Shown here: one piece after another, positions 16,954 through 26,154 of the stretch
Layout: each line of letters begins with the position of its first letter
How positions within the stretch are numbered: position 1 is the stretch's first letter
Assembly: GCA_910574935.1 (NCBI GenBank)
Contig: CAJTCU010000015.1
Coordinates: forward strand, 1-64,000
Direction: 5' to 3'
Source: Oscillospiraceae bacterium
GTDB taxonomy: Bacteria; Bacillota; Clostridia; Oscillospirales; Acutalibacteraceae
DNA length: 64,000 bases
Program-made: the position numbers and the translations under genes
The notes under the pieces: model-generated
What the model was told of the DNA's origin: nothing
The model's database searches: none
What the model saw: the letters and a program-made list of their open reading frames with translations, nothing else

Positions 16954-18462
16954 ATGAACATTGACCTGAATCTGGAAATCAGCCGCTTGCTCCACTATGC
17001 CATACAGAAAAGCTTGATCACTCCCGATGACCGGGCCTACGCGGCCAACCGCCTCTTGGTCTGTCTAAAAGCCCGGGAGTTTACCCCGGTTTCTGTAGAG
17101 GAGGCCCTGCCCTACCCTGTGGAACCCCTGGAAAATCTTTGTCAATGGGCTGTGTCCCAGGGAATGATTGACCCGGACACCCAGGATGCCCGGGATCAAT
17201 TTGATACCGAGCTTATGGCCTGCCTAACCCCTCGTCCCTCGGAGATCATTGGCAGATTCCGTGGGCTTTATCAGCAGAGCCCCCAGGCGGCCACAGACTA
17301 TTATTATGATTTGAGCCGCGCTACCAACTATATCCGGGTGGACCGGGTGGAAAAAGACCGCATGTGGACCGCCCCCACGCCCTATGGGGATCTGGTGATT
17401 ACCATTAACCTGTCAAAGCCCGAAAAAGATCCGAAAGCCATTGCCGCGGCGAAAAATGCCCCCAAGTCCGGCTACCCGGCCTGCGCCCTCTGCCGGGAGA
17501 ACGAGGGCTACCTGGGCAGCGCCAACCAGGCGCCCCGAGGGAACCACCGGCTGATCCCTCTGGAGCTTTGCGGAGAAAAGTGGTTTTTACAGTACTCTCC
17601 TTATGTGTATTATAACGAACACTGTATTGTGCTCAGCGAAGAGCACAGGCCCATGAAGGTGAGCAAGGACAGCTTCTGGCGCCTGCTGGAATTCGTCTCC
17701 CTTTTGCCCCACTATTTTATTGGTTCAAACGCAGACTTGCCGATTGTGGGAGGATCTATCCTGACCCATGACCACTTCCAGGGGGGACGGTATGAGTTTC
17801 CCATGGCCAAGGCCCCGGTGCGGGAAGAGGTCCGCTTTTCCAGCTGCCCAGAGGTCCAGGCGGGCATGGTAAACTGGCCCATGTCTGTACTCCGCCTGCG
17901 AAGCGGAAATAAAGCCCTATTAGTAGAGCTTGCGGAAAAGGTCCTCGCTGCCTGGCGGGGTTATTCTGATAAAGCGGCGGGGGTGCTGGCTTTTTCTGGG
18001 GACACGCCCCACAATACCATTACCCCCATTGCCCGCCGCCGGGGAGAGGACTATGAGCTGGATCTGGTGCTGCGCAACAACCGTACCACAGAAGAGCATC
18101 CCCTGGGCCTGTTCCATCCCCACGCAGAATACCATCATATTAAGAAGGAAAATATCGGCCTTATTGAAGTGATGGGACTGGCGATCCTGCCCCCCCGGCT
18201 GCTAACAGAAACCGCCCTTTTAGGCCAGGCCCTGGCTGACCCGGCCCAGGCGGAGACGATTATGGCCCGCCCGGAAATGAAGAAGCACCAGCCCTGGTAC
18301 CAAGAACTGAGGGCCCGCAATATCCCGGCTGAGGAGATCAGCCAGGCTATACGGGAGAGCATTGGCGAGATCTTTGGTAAAATTTTGGGCAATGCCGGGG
18401 TCTTTAAGGATGATGAGGCAGGCCGCCAGGCTTTCCGGCGTTTTTGCGAAGGAGTCCGATGA
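16954..18462 (+). CDS. galT: UDP-glucose--hexose-1-phosphate uridylyltransferase, class II
   Basis: 502 residues, AAGGAGG upstream. Leloir-pathway enzyme exchanging UMP between UDP-glucose and galactose-1-phosphate. It is the long Firmicutes form (about 500 residues), not the 350-residue E. coli form. Recognisable stretches are the N-terminal LLHYAIQKSLITPDDRAYAANRL, PACALCRENEGYLGS, RLIPLELCGEKWFLQYSPYVYYNEH, and the active-site region GGSILTHDHFQGGRYEFPM. galK and galE are not in the window. A beta-galactosidase at 50.2 kb could supply galactose. Its TGA overlaps the comF ATG. Confidence 0.95.
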   Translation: MNIDLNLEISRLLHYAIQKSLITPDDRAYAANRLLVCLKAREFTPVSVEEALPYPVEPLENLCQWAVSQGMIDPDTQDARDQFDTELMACLTPRPSEIIGRFRGLYQQSPQAATDYYYDLSRATNYIRVDRVEKDRMWTAPTPYGDLVITINLSKPEKDPKAIAAAKNAPKSGYPACALCRENEGYLGSANQAPRGNHRLIPLELCGEKWFLQYSPYVYYNEHCIVLSEEHRPMKVSKDSFWRLLEFVSLLPHYFIGSNADLPIVGGSILTHDHFQGGRYEFPMAKAPVREEVRFSSCPEVQAGMVNWPMSVLRLRSGNKALLVELAEKVLAAWRGYSDKAAGVLAFSGDTPHNTITPIARRRGEDYELDLVLRNNRTTEEHPLGLFHPHAEYHHIKKENIGLIEVMGLAILPPRLLTETALLGQALADPAQAETIMARPEMKKHQPWYQELRARNIPAEEISQAIRESIGEIFGKILGNAGVFKDDEAGRQAFRRFCEGVR

Positions 18463-19262
18463 AACTGCCCGAGCGGATGCCCGTGACTTTGCTGGAGCGT
18501 GTACTAAGTTGGGCGGCTCCCCTGGGCTGCCTGTTGTGCGGAAAGGCAGTGGGCGCGGGCGAGCTGTTCTGCCCCCTGTGCCAGGGCGTGGGGAAAAAGC
18601 CTGTCACCCGGATTCTGAACATAAGCGGCGGCAGAAAGCTGCCAGTGGCTTCGCCGTATTATTACAAGAGCGGCTATAGAAAGACGGTTTTAGAGTATAA
18701 GTTTCAAGGCATCAGCGCCTACGCCAAACCCATAGGGTGGTTTATGGCTGGAGCGGCGAGAACTCTGCCCGGCTCTTTTGACCTAGTGACCTATGTGCCC
18801 ATGGCCAGAAGGGCCCGCTGGATTCGGGGCTATAACCAGAGCCAGCTTTTGGCCAGGACCGTAGGGATGGCCTTGAATTTGCCGGTGGTTACGGCCTTAA
18901 AAAAGCGGCGGAAAACCAAGGTCCAGCATGAGCTGAACGCGGAAGAAAGGGCAGGAAATGTGCGCGGGGCCTATGGCGTGAGAAAGGGCGCGCCACCCCT
19001 GGCGGGCAAGGCTGTGCTGCTGGTGGACGACATTGTGACTACTGGGAATACCCTGGCAGACTGCGCTCGAGCTCTGTATGAGGCCGGGGCGGCCCAGGTG
19101 TGCGCCCTGTGCGCGGCAGACGCGGATAGGCCGGAAAAAAATATGGACCGAGGTGAAAAGCGTTGGATCAGGAAAAAATCAAGCGGGCAGTCCGGGACAT
19201 CCTGGAGGCTGTGGGAGAGGACCCCAACCGGGAGGGGCTGGCGGAGACCCCGGAAAGGGTAG
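18459..19262 (+). CDS. comF: ComF-family phosphoribosyltransferase-like protein
   Basis: 267 residues as read. ATG overlaps the galT stop (ATGA). An N-terminal zinc-type cysteine set ([18 protein letters not shown]) precedes a type I phosphoribosyltransferase domain. That domain has [21 protein letters not shown] and the PRPP loop [21 protein letters not shown]. The family is linked to DNA uptake. The last 40 or so residues are Arg-rich, unlike the family, and run 100 bases into folE. A run of seven A at 19135-19141 precedes this tail, and one extra A would end the protein at TGA 19154-19156. The natural end may therefore be there. Confidence 0.85.
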   Translation: MKLPERMPVTLLERVLSWAAPLGCLLCGKAVGAGELFCPLCQGVGKKPVTRILNISGGRKLPVASPYYYKSGYRKTVLEYKFQGISAYAKPIGWFMAGAARTLPGSFDLVTYVPMARRARWIRGYNQSQLLARTVGMALNLPVVTALKKRRKTKVQHELNAEERAGNVRGAYGVRKGAPPLAGKAVLLVDDIVTTGNTLADCARALYEAGAAQVCALCAADADRPEKNMDRGEKRWIRKKSSGQSGTSWRLWERTPTGRGWRRPRKG

Positions 19263-19720
19263 CTAGGATGTATAAAGAGATATTCTCTGGTCTTTACAGC
19301 GATCCCAGAGAGCACCTGAAAATTTTTCATGAGGAGAGCAAGCACGGCGAGCTGGTGATAGTCCGGGACATCCCCCTGTACTCAGTATGCGAGCACCACC
19401 TGCTGCCCTTTATCGGTAGGGCACATATTGCCTATATCCCTAAGAATGGCAGGATCATTGGCCTTTCCAAGTTCGCTAGGATTGTGGACTGCTTTGCCCG
19501 CAGGCCCCAGGTGCAGGAGCGGCTAACCGGACAGATCGCGGACTTTTTATACCAGAACATGCAGCCCCTGGGGGCAGCGGTGTTCATCGAGGCAGAGCAT
19601 TTGTGCATGACCATGCGTGGGGCCCGGGCAGCGGGAGCGACCACCCGGACCTCGGCGCTGCGGGGCTGTATGCAGACAGACGCAAAAACCCGGGCGGAGG
19701 TTATGGCGCTGCTAAAGTAA
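19163..19720 (+). CDS. folE: GTP cyclohydrolase I
   Basis: 185 residues from a TTG at 19163, with GAGGTG upstream. First step of tetrahydrofolate synthesis: GTP to dihydroneopterin triphosphate plus formate. The zinc ligands are visible in [10 protein letters not shown] (Cys, His) and [10 protein letters not shown] (Cys). The [26 protein letters not shown] and [11 protein letters not shown] blocks are canonical. It opens a folE-folP-folB-folK series. Overlap with the comF reading frame is discussed under comF. Confidence 0.95.
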   Translation: MDQEKIKRAVRDILEAVGEDPNREGLAETPERVARMYKEIFSGLYSDPREHLKIFHEESKHGELVIVRDIPLYSVCEHHLLPFIGRAHIAYIPKNGRIIGLSKFARIVDCFARRPQVQERLTGQIADFLYQNMQPLGAAVFIEAEHLCMTMRGARAAGATTRTSALRGCMQTDAKTRAEVMALLK

Positions 19721-19807
19721 GAGGAAGGGACGGTCGCGCCCTGTCTGCGTAATAATCTGCATTTTCAAGACCATCCCACAAAAGATACCCAGAAAAGGAG
19801 TCCTTCT

Positions 19808-20644
19808 ATGGCAGAAAACACAAACCGCTTTCAAGCGAAAGCCCGCGTCCTTCCCCTAACCAGAACCTATGTTATGGGAATTTTAAACGTTACGCCCGAC
19901 TCCTTCTCAGATGGAGGCCGTTTTCTGGACCCAGAGCATGCCTTGGCCCGGGCCTGGGAAATGGTCCAGGAAGGGGTGGACATTATCGACGTGGGCGGAC
20001 AGTCCACCCGGCCGGGGTATACGTGCGTTTCTCCAGCAGAGGAGTGGGCGCGCATCAAGGATGTGCTGCCCAGGCTAAAAGACATGGCCGGGCCCCTGAT
20101 CTCGGTGGATACCTTCTATCCCCAGGTGGCACAGTGGGCTCTAGAGGCCGGGGCGGACGTGATTAATGACGTGAGCGGCTTTGGGGACGAGATGCTTCGG
20201 GCAGTGGCGGGCTCGGGCTGTGGCTGCGTGGTGATGCACCCCCGGGGGGCCCTGGAGGGTGATATTTTAGGGGAGGTGCGGGCCTTTTTTGAGGAGCGCC
20301 TAAACGCGGCCCATAGACTGGGGATTTCCCAGGAAAGAGTTTGTCTGGACCCGGGCATTGGCTTTGGTAAGACCCTGGAGGACAACCTGCGGCTGATTGC
20401 CAACGTGGGGGCCACCCGAATTCCTGGAGTGGCCTACCTGATGGCCGCCTCCCGAAAGCGGGTGACCGGCGCGCCCTGCGGCAACCCGCCTTTTGAGGAG
20501 CGCCTGCCCGCCACGTTGGCGGCACATACAGCGGCAATCTTAGGAGGCGCGGACTTGGTGCGGGTCCACGATGTGAAGGAGGCCGTGCAGGCCGCCCGCA
20601 TGGCCGACGCTTTACAGGGGCGCTGCGCCTTGCCCCCCACCTAG
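19808..20644 (+). CDS. folP: dihydropteroate synthase
   Basis: 278 residues, AAAAGGAG 8 bases upstream. It condenses p-aminobenzoate with the pterin pyrophosphate; it is the sulfonamide target. The TIM-barrel signature motifs are all present: GILNVTPDSFSDGGRF, DIIDVGGQSTRPGY, VINDVSGF, VMHPRG in place of the commoner MHMRG, DPGIGFGKTLEDNL, and AASRKR. It is complete and in line with the rest of the fol operon. Confidence 0.95.
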   Translation: MAENTNRFQAKARVLPLTRTYVMGILNVTPDSFSDGGRFLDPEHALARAWEMVQEGVDIIDVGGQSTRPGYTCVSPAEEWARIKDVLPRLKDMAGPLISVDTFYPQVAQWALEAGADVINDVSGFGDEMLRAVAGSGCGCVVMHPRGALEGDILGEVRAFFEERLNAAHRLGISQERVCLDPGIGFGKTLEDNLRLIANVGATRIPGVAYLMAASRKRVTGAPCGNPPFEERLPATLAAHTAAILGGADLVRVHDVKEAVQAARMADALQGRCALPPT

Positions 20645-20749
20645 GAGCATCGATCTTGGGTTGGGCCGCTGGCTTCTGCCGCGAAGCGGTAGATTGGGTA
20701 AGGCCTGTTGGTTTGCGGGCGTAGTCTTGCAAAGAGAGGAGAAATGGGC

Positions 20750-21145
20750 ATGGACAAGATCATGATAAAGGGCCTGGAAATTTTTGCCTACCACGGGGTA
20801 AACCCAGAGGAGAAAACCGACGGGCAGACCTTTATACTGGATATTACTCTGTGGGCCGACCTGGCCCGAGCCCGGCGCTCGGACCGCCTGGAGGATACGG
20901 TGAATTATGCCGCTGTGCGCAAAACGGTACAGAGAGCTTTTACACAGCAAAAATATGATCTGATCGAGCGGGCGGCTCAGGTGGTCTGCGAAGCGGTACT
21001 GGCGGGTTTTCCCCAGGTAGAGAAAGTGACGGTGCTGCTGAAGAAACCCCAGGCGCCCATGAACGCCAAGTTCGACTATGTGGCCGTAGAGGTGGAATCC
21101 GCCCGGCCGCAGGAAAGGAGGCCGCTGCCATGCAGGCCGTGCTAG
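20750..21145 (+). CDS. folB: dihydroneopterin aldolase
   Basis: 131 residues from the ATG at 20750 (GAGGAG 8 bases before; another ATG at 20744 is too close). Splits dihydroneopterin to 6-hydroxymethyl-dihydropterin. Seen in GLEIFAYHGVNPEEKTDGQTFILDI, YAAVRKTVQRAF and the C-terminal VEKVTVLLKKPQAPMNAKFDYVAVEV. Its end overlaps the folK start by 16 bases. The 105 bases between folP and folB hold no gene. Confidence 0.93.
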   Translation: MDKIMIKGLEIFAYHGVNPEEKTDGQTFILDITLWADLARARRSDRLEDTVNYAAVRKTVQRAFTQQKYDLIERAAQVVCEAVLAGFPQVEKVTVLLKKPQAPMNAKFDYVAVEVESARPQERRPLPCRPC

Positions 21146-21606
21146 GATTAGGCTCGAACCTGGGAGACAGGGAGGAAAACCTGGCCGGAGCCATGAGTCT
21201 TTTAGAGAAGCTGCCGGGCACCCAGGTGTTGGCCCTCTCTAATATTTATGAGACAGAGCCCTTTGACGTAGGCTCGCCCCAACAGGACTATTTAAACTGT
21301 TGCGTGCTGCTAGAGACCAGCCTGGACCCAGAGCAGCTGCTGGACCGCTGCCTGGAGATTGAGACTAAGCTGGGCCGGGTGCGCTCCGAGTACCATGGGG
21401 CCAGGACCCTGGACATCGACCTGCTTTTGGCCCAGGGCTTTACCAGCACTGCCGAAAAGCTGACGGTGCCCCATCCAGGTATTTTGCAGCGGGCCTTTGT
21501 AATGGTGCCCCTTTCGGACTTGTTCCCCCTGCACACAGCCCTAGGCCTGGACTTTTCTGGGGCGTATGAGGCTGTGGACAAGTCTGGGGTACGGTTGTAT
21601 AAATAA
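21130..21606 (+). CDS. folK: 2-amino-4-hydroxy-6-hydroxymethyldihydropteridine pyrophosphokinase
   Basis: 158 residues. Transfers pyrophosphate from ATP to hydroxymethyl-dihydropterin, making the folP substrate. Motifs are LGLGSNLGDREENL at the N-terminus, IYETEPFDVGSPQQDYLNCCVLLET, and the family signature ARTLDIDLLL, followed by VPHPGILQRAFVMVPLSDL. Overlap with folB and the AGGAGG within folB suggest translational coupling. Confidence 0.95.
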   Translation: MQAVLGLGSNLGDREENLAGAMSLLEKLPGTQVLALSNIYETEPFDVGSPQQDYLNCCVLLETSLDPEQLLDRCLEIETKLGRVRSEYHGARTLDIDLLLAQGFTSTAEKLTVPHPGILQRAFVMVPLSDLFPLHTALGLDFSGAYEAVDKSGVRLYK

Positions 21607-21634
21607 TTTTCCCCATAAGAAAGGACGTAAAGGT

Positions 21635-23158
21635 ATGGAATACATTATTGGCATTGATCTGGGCACCAGCGGCACCAAGACTGTTTTATTTGACCGGGAG
21701 GGCAGCGTGGTGGCCAGTGCCACCATAGAGTACCCCATGTATCAGCCCCAGAACGGCTGGGCCGAGCAGAATCCGGAGGACTGGTGGCAGGCCGCTGCCG
21801 GAACCCTCTCTCAGGTGATCTCAAAAGTGGACCCCAAAGATGTAAAGGCCGTGGGCCTTTCCGGCCAGATGCACGGCCTGGTGATGCTGGATAAAGAGGG
21901 CCGGGTGCTGCGCCCCTCTATCATCTGGTGCGACCAGCGCAGCGGTAAACAGTGTGAGGAAATCACCCAGCGGGTGGGGCGGGAGCGGCTTATTGAGATC
22001 ACCGCAAACCCCGCCCTGACGGGCTTTACCGCCTCAAAGCTGCTGTGGGTGCGGGAGAACCAGCCGGAAATTTACGCCCAATGCGCCCACATCCTGCTGC
22101 CAAAGGACTATGTGCGCTATATGTTGACAGGAGAGTTTGCCACCGAGGTCTCCGATGCCTCCGGTATGCAGCTTTTGGATGTGCCGGGCCGCTGCTGGAG
22201 CCAAGAAGTGCTGGACAAGCTGGACCTGGACCCAGCCCTGCTGGCCAAAGTGTACGAGTCCCCAGAGATCACCGGCGAGGTTACCAACGAGGCCGCCAAG
22301 ACTACCGGTCTGCGCCCAGGCACCCCAGTGGTGGGCGGCGCGGGAGACAATGCGGCTGCGGCGGTGGGTACTGGCGTGGTGGTGGATGGCAAAGCGTTTA
22401 CCACCATTGGCACCTCGGGGGTGGTGTTTGCCCACACAGACCAACTTTCCATCGACCCCCAGGGCCGGGTGCATACCTTCTGCTGTGCGGTGCCCGGGGC
22501 CTGGCACGTGATGGGCGTCACCCAGGGGGCCGGCCTCTCCTTAAAGTGGTTCCGGGACAACTTCTGCTCTCCGGAGATGACCGCTGCCCAGGGCCTGGGG
22601 GTGGACCCCTATGTGGTGATGGACAAGCAGGCCGCTCTTTCGCCAGTGGGGTGTAATAAACTCTTCTATCTGCCCTACCTAATGGGTGAGCGGACCCCCC
22701 ACCTAGACCCAGATTGCCGTGGGGTATTCTTTGGACTTTCCGCGATGCACCAGCGCCGGGACCTGCTGCGGGCCGTAATGGAGGGTGTGGCCTATTCCCA
22801 GCGGGACAGCATGGAGGTACTGCGGGGCATGGGAGTTACCGCAGGAACGATGCTGGCCTGTGGCGGCGGCGGGACCTCCCCCCTGTGGCGGCAGATGCTG
22901 GCTGATGTGTACAACTGCCCGGTACAGACGGTTCAGTCTAAAGAGGGCCCGGCCTTGGGCGTAGCGATTTTAGCGGGCGTGGGCGCGGGGCTGTACCCCT
23001 CGGTGCAAGAAGCCTGTGCCCAGCTGATTAAGCTGAATCCGCCTCAGGCCCCTGTTAGGGAGAATGTGGAGAAATACGAAAGGCTTTACCAGGTCTACAC
23101 CAGCATTTATCCAGCACTGAAGGAAAACTACCAGCAGCTGGCCCGGCTGGAGATATAA
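21635..23158 (+). CDS. xylB: xylulokinase
   Basis: 507 residues from ATG 21635 (AAGGACG upstream). FGGY carbohydrate kinase phosphorylating D-xylulose. The phosphate loop is IGIDLGTSGTKTVLFD; then GLSGQMHGLVMLD, SIIWCDQRS, GGAGDNAAAAVGTG, IGTSGVVFAH and the second ATP site ACGGGGTSPLWRQMLAD. The length is typical. No xylose isomerase or transporter sits beside it; it follows the fol genes by 28 bases in what appears to be one transcription unit. Confidence 0.9.
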   Translation: MEYIIGIDLGTSGTKTVLFDREGSVVASATIEYPMYQPQNGWAEQNPEDWWQAAAGTLSQVISKVDPKDVKAVGLSGQMHGLVMLDKEGRVLRPSIIWCDQRSGKQCEEITQRVGRERLIEITANPALTGFTASKLLWVRENQPEIYAQCAHILLPKDYVRYMLTGEFATEVSDASGMQLLDVPGRCWSQEVLDKLDLDPALLAKVYESPEITGEVTNEAAKTTGLRPGTPVVGGAGDNAAAAVGTGVVVDGKAFTTIGTSGVVFAHTDQLSIDPQGRVHTFCCAVPGAWHVMGVTQGAGLSLKWFRDNFCSPEMTAAQGLGVDPYVVMDKQAALSPVGCNKLFYLPYLMGERTPHLDPDCRGVFFGLSAMHQRRDLLRAVMEGVAYSQRDSMEVLRGMGVTAGTMLACGGGGTSPLWRQMLADVYNCPVQTVQSKEGPALGVAILAGVGAGLYPSVQEACAQLIKLNPPQAPVRENVEKYERLYQVYTSIYPALKENYQQLARLEI

Positions 23159-23161
23159 GCC

Positions 23162-23659
23162 GTGTCCAGGCTGATTATTCTGCGGGGCAATTCCGGCAGC
23201 GGAAAGACCAGCTTGGCCAAGCTTTTGCAGCGGCGGCTGGGCCGGGGAGTCATGCGTATTTCCCACGATATGGTACGCATGGAGATCCTGAATATCAAGG
23301 CCCCGGGGGACCTGCCCCTGCTGATGGAGATGCTGCGCTATGGCCATGCCCATGCCGGGACTACCGTGCTGGAGGGAATTCTGGGCAGTGACGCGTATGC
23401 ACCTCTGTTCCAGTTGGCAAAGGCGCTGTACGGGGAAGAGATTTTCGCCTATTATTACGACCTGCCCTTTGAGGAGACCCTGCGCCGCCACGCCAGCAAG
23501 CCCAACCGCGACGACTTTGGCGAGGAGGACATGCGCCGCTGGTGGCGGGAGCGGGACCTGCTGGCAGACATTAAAGAGAAAGTCTTTGGGCCGGAGATAA
23601 GCCTTACAGCGGCAGAGGAGCAGGTGCTTTCTGACCTGGAGGGGAGGAAATTGCCATGA
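23162..23659 (+). CDS. P-loop kinase, AAA_33/zeta-like
   Basis: 165 residues, starting with GTG at 23162, three bases after the xylB stop. The Walker A is at the N-terminus (IILRGNSGSGKTSLAKLLQ), followed by RISHDMVRMEIL and a late basic lid (DLPFEETLRRHASKP). This suits a small-molecule or nucleoside kinase of the AAA_33/zeta-toxin superfamily. The substrate is not evident. It overlaps the next gene by ATGA. Confidence 0.75.
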   Translation: MSRLIILRGNSGSGKTSLAKLLQRRLGRGVMRISHDMVRMEILNIKAPGDLPLLMEMLRYGHAHAGTTVLEGILGSDAYAPLFQLAKALYGEEIFAYYYDLPFEETLRRHASKPNRDDFGEEDMRRWWRERDLLADIKEKVFGPEISLTAAEEQVLSDLEGRKLP

Positions 23660-24237
23660 GGGTTTCTATTCTATCTTTCAGCGGCCGTTCCGGGGGAAAC
23701 TGCGGCCGCATTGCCCAGGAAATCCGCCGGTTTTGGAGAGATCGGGGCGAAGCGGAGGTCTATGACTTTTCCACCTTCACGGTTACGCCCTGCGGAGGCT
23801 GTGGATATGTGTGTTTCCAGGAAAGGGAATGCTGTCCCTATATGGACGACCCGGTGGCTGGACTTTTCCAGGCGGTGACAGATAGCGGCCTAGCCTATTA
23901 TGTTGTGCCGAACTACTGCGACTACCCATGCGCCAATTATTTTATTTTTAATGAGCGGAGCCAGTGCTATTTTCAGGGGCGGCCCCGGCTGCTGGAACAA
24001 TATTTGGCGGTAAGGAAGAAGTTCATTGTGGTAAGTAACACGGGCCGGGACAACTTTACCGCTGCCTTTCGCTATCAGCTGGAGGAAAATGTAGAGCCAG
24101 AGGTTCTGTTCCTTAGCGCAAAGCAGTTTCATAAAGTCAGCGTCCGTGGCGACATCATGGACTCTTCCAAGGCGCGGGAAGCCCTGCAAAGCTTCATCCA
24201 TCAGGAGGAAAAATATGACAGACAAGATCATTCTTAG
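23656..24237 (+). CDS. flavodoxin-fold NAD(P)H-dependent oxidoreductase
   Basis: 193 residues. The N-terminal RVSILSFSGRSGGNCGRIA is a flavodoxin-like FMN phosphate loop. A cysteine-rich stretch CGGCGYVCFQERECCPYMDD follows at about residues 36-55, as in iron-sulfur-flavoprotein-related reductases. The residue after the central sheet (VVPNYCDYPCANYF) replaces the usual SPVYW-type motif. ATGA overlap with the kinase gene and a 23-base overlap with degV show tight coupling. Physiological substrate unknown. Confidence 0.72.
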   Translation: MRVSILSFSGRSGGNCGRIAQEIRRFWRDRGEAEVYDFSTFTVTPCGGCGYVCFQERECCPYMDDPVAGLFQAVTDSGLAYYVVPNYCDYPCANYFIFNERSQCYFQGRPRLLEQYLAVRKKFIVVSNTGRDNFTAAFRYQLEENVEPEVLFLSAKQFHKVSVRGDIMDSSKAREALQSFIHQEEKYDRQDHS

Positions 24238-25090
24238 CGCGGACAGTACCTGCGACCTGGGTGACCAGCTGAAGGCCCGGTACGACGTACACTATTATCC
24301 GTTTCACATTATTCTGGAAGAGAAAGATTACCAGGATAATGTGGACATCACAGTAAAAGAGATTTTTGACGCGTATTATGACCACAAGGCCCTGCCCCGC
24401 ACCGCCGCCATTAATATAAGCGAATATGTGGACTATTTTAAAGGCTGGGTAGAGTCAGGCTTTGACGTGATCCATCTAAACCTGGGCGGGGCTATCTCCA
24501 GCGCTCACAAAAACTGTGTGCTGGCTGCCAAAGAGCTGGCCGGGTCCGGCGCTCCCGGGCGGGTGTATCCCATTGACAGCTACAGTCTCTCCACAGGGAT
24601 TGCCCTACAGGTCATGGATGCTGGAGAGATGATCCAGCGGGGAATGTCCGCTGGGGAGATTGCCAAGCGGCTGGAGGAGAACCGGAGCAATGTGCACGCC
24701 AGCTTTATTCTGGACACCCTGGACTTTATGCGGGCCGGGGGACGCTGCTCCACAGTGGCGGCGGTGGGGGCCAACCTGCTGAGCCTGAAACCTTGTATTG
24801 AGGTGGACAATACGGACGGCAGTATGCACGTGGGTAAAAAGTATCGGGGAAACCTGAAAAAGGTGCTGGTCCAGTACGTGAAGGAAAAGCTGACCCAGTA
24901 CCCAAACCTGAAAAGGGACCATATTTTCATTACTTATTCCACTATTTCTCCTGAGCTGGAACAAACCGTGCGAGAGGCGATTCAGTCTGTAGAGGTGTTC
25001 CAGGAAATTCACACCACCTGTGCCAGCTGCACCATAGCCTGCCACTGTGGGCCAAACACCCTGGGCATTTTGTTTGAGACGGAGGACTAA
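24215..25090 (+). CDS. DegV-family fatty-acid-binding protein
   Basis: 291 residues, CAGGAGG 8 bases before ATG 24215. DegV/FakB proteins hold a fatty acid for phosphorylation by FakA. The fold is recognisable from ILSADSTCDLGDQLKARYDV, the HLNLGGAISSAHKNCVLAAKEL lipid-pocket segment, IDSYSLSTGIALQVMDA, and LDTLDFMRAGGRCS with KPCIEVDNTDGSM. No fakA kinase gene is in the window. It may be co-transcribed with the membrane protein that follows. Confidence 0.9.
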   Translation: MTDKIILSADSTCDLGDQLKARYDVHYYPFHIILEEKDYQDNVDITVKEIFDAYYDHKALPRTAAINISEYVDYFKGWVESGFDVIHLNLGGAISSAHKNCVLAAKELAGSGAPGRVYPIDSYSLSTGIALQVMDAGEMIQRGMSAGEIAKRLEENRSNVHASFILDTLDFMRAGGRCSTVAAVGANLLSLKPCIEVDNTDGSMHVGKKYRGNLKKVLVQYVKEKLTQYPNLKRDHIFITYSTISPELEQTVREAIQSVEVFQEIHTTCASCTIACHCGPNTLGILFETED

Positions 25091-25094
25091 GCCC

Positions 25095-25745
25095 ATGGAG
25101 CAGTTAAGGCAAAAATTTGCCGGACAGCATTTGGTAAAACGTACCCTTGTGATGCTGGTGGCAGTGATCTTTATGGGCATGGGCGTAGGATTCTTTATGC
25201 TGGGGACCATGGGCAGCGACCCCTTTTCCACCCTAAATTTGGGGGTCTCTTCCAAGCTTGGGCTCAGCTTTGGGTCCTGGCAGGCGGTTTTTAATATTCT
25301 CCTGCTGGTCATTATCGTGATATTCGACCGCTCGAAGTTGGGACTGGGCACCATAGGAAATATGTTCCTGGTAGGCTTTTCGGCGGATGTTACCGGGGGG
25401 CTGCTGGGTCAGGTACTGGTGGCGGACCAGCTGGGCATTCCCGCCCGGGTGGGCTTAACCCTTTTAGGCGTGTCCATGCAGCTGGTGGGGTGCTCCTTTT
25501 ATGTCACCTGCAATCTGGGGATGGCCCCCTATGATGCTATTAGCTATCTTGTGCCAGAGCGGACAAAGATTCCTTTTCGGTGGTGGCGTATTTTTTTAGA
25601 TGTGGTATGTGTGTCGGTGGGCTTTGCCTGCGGGGCCTCCATTGGCATTGGCACGCTGATTATGGCCTTTGGAACGGGGCCCATACTGCCGCTGCTAAAT
25701 CAATACGTAGCAAAGCCCCTGCTGAAAACGAAAGAGAGTTCGTAA
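25095..25745 (+). CDS. YczE/YitT-like integral membrane protein
   Basis: 216 residues, 4 bases after degV. Five or six membrane helices are apparent, for example LVMLVAVIFMGMGVGFFMLG, VFNILLLVIIVIF and GIPARVGLTLLGVSMQLVG. Family-like short motifs are GSDPFSTLNLG and NLGMAPYDAISY, which match the YczE group. The function is not established. It ends the long plus-strand operon. Confidence 0.78.
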   Translation: MEQLRQKFAGQHLVKRTLVMLVAVIFMGMGVGFFMLGTMGSDPFSTLNLGVSSKLGLSFGSWQAVFNILLLVIIVIFDRSKLGLGTIGNMFLVGFSADVTGGLLGQVLVADQLGIPARVGLTLLGVSMQLVGCSFYVTCNLGMAPYDAISYLVPERTKIPFRWWRIFLDVVCVSVGFACGASIGIGTLIMAFGTGPILPLLNQYVAKPLLKTKESS

Positions 25746-25789
25746 GAAAAAGCACATAAGCCCCCAGGGACGCCTGAGAGAAGGGAGTC

Positions 25790-26000
25790 CAGGGGGTGAG
25801 CGTCTGCCAGTGGCCGACAAGCTGTGAACCGGACGAGGCGGCAGCTGAAATTCGGAGCCCCACGGTCTTGCCCATAAAGACGTGAAAGCGCATTGCGGGA
25901 AGAGTTGACAAAAGCCAAAAGGAGATTGGCTTTGCCAACTCTTGGGTCCCGCATAGCGAGGGAAGGGTGCTTGCAAGAAAAAGCACCCTTCCCAATTTTC
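25790..26000. repeat. mosaic intergenic repeat module
   Basis: No gene. GCGTCTGCC...ACGAGGCGGCAGCTGAAATTC matches part of 44095-44160, and GGCTTTGCCAACTCT recurs in the repeats at 43.9-44.3 and 59.9-60.2 kb. Confidence 0.45.
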
Positions 26001-26052
26001 CCCATGTTCCCCGCGAAGCGAACACACCAAATCCGCCTAAAAAGAAAAAGAC

Positions 26053-26094
26053 AAAAAGGGCAACTGGCTTTTGAGGCCAGCAGCCCTTTTTTAT
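26053..26094. terminator. bidirectional terminator between YczE and a small minus-strand gene
   Basis: AAAAAGGGC-ACTGGC / GCCAGC-AGCCCTTTTTT hairpin with A and T runs on both sides. Confidence 0.85.
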
Positions 26095-26154
26095 TCAGAC
26101 TTATACAATAAATTTATACGAACTCAATTTTACCTCAAAAATATCATTCCGGCC

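Noticed and set aside
19721-19807. Folate riboswitch between folE and folP
   Set aside because: Only 87 bases, no paired arms or pseudoknot that I could draw; the genes look to be in one operon.
23162-23659. Zeta-type toxin of a toxin-antitoxin pair
   Set aside because: The gene lies inside a metabolic operon directly after xylB and has no small epsilon-like antitoxin gene beside it.
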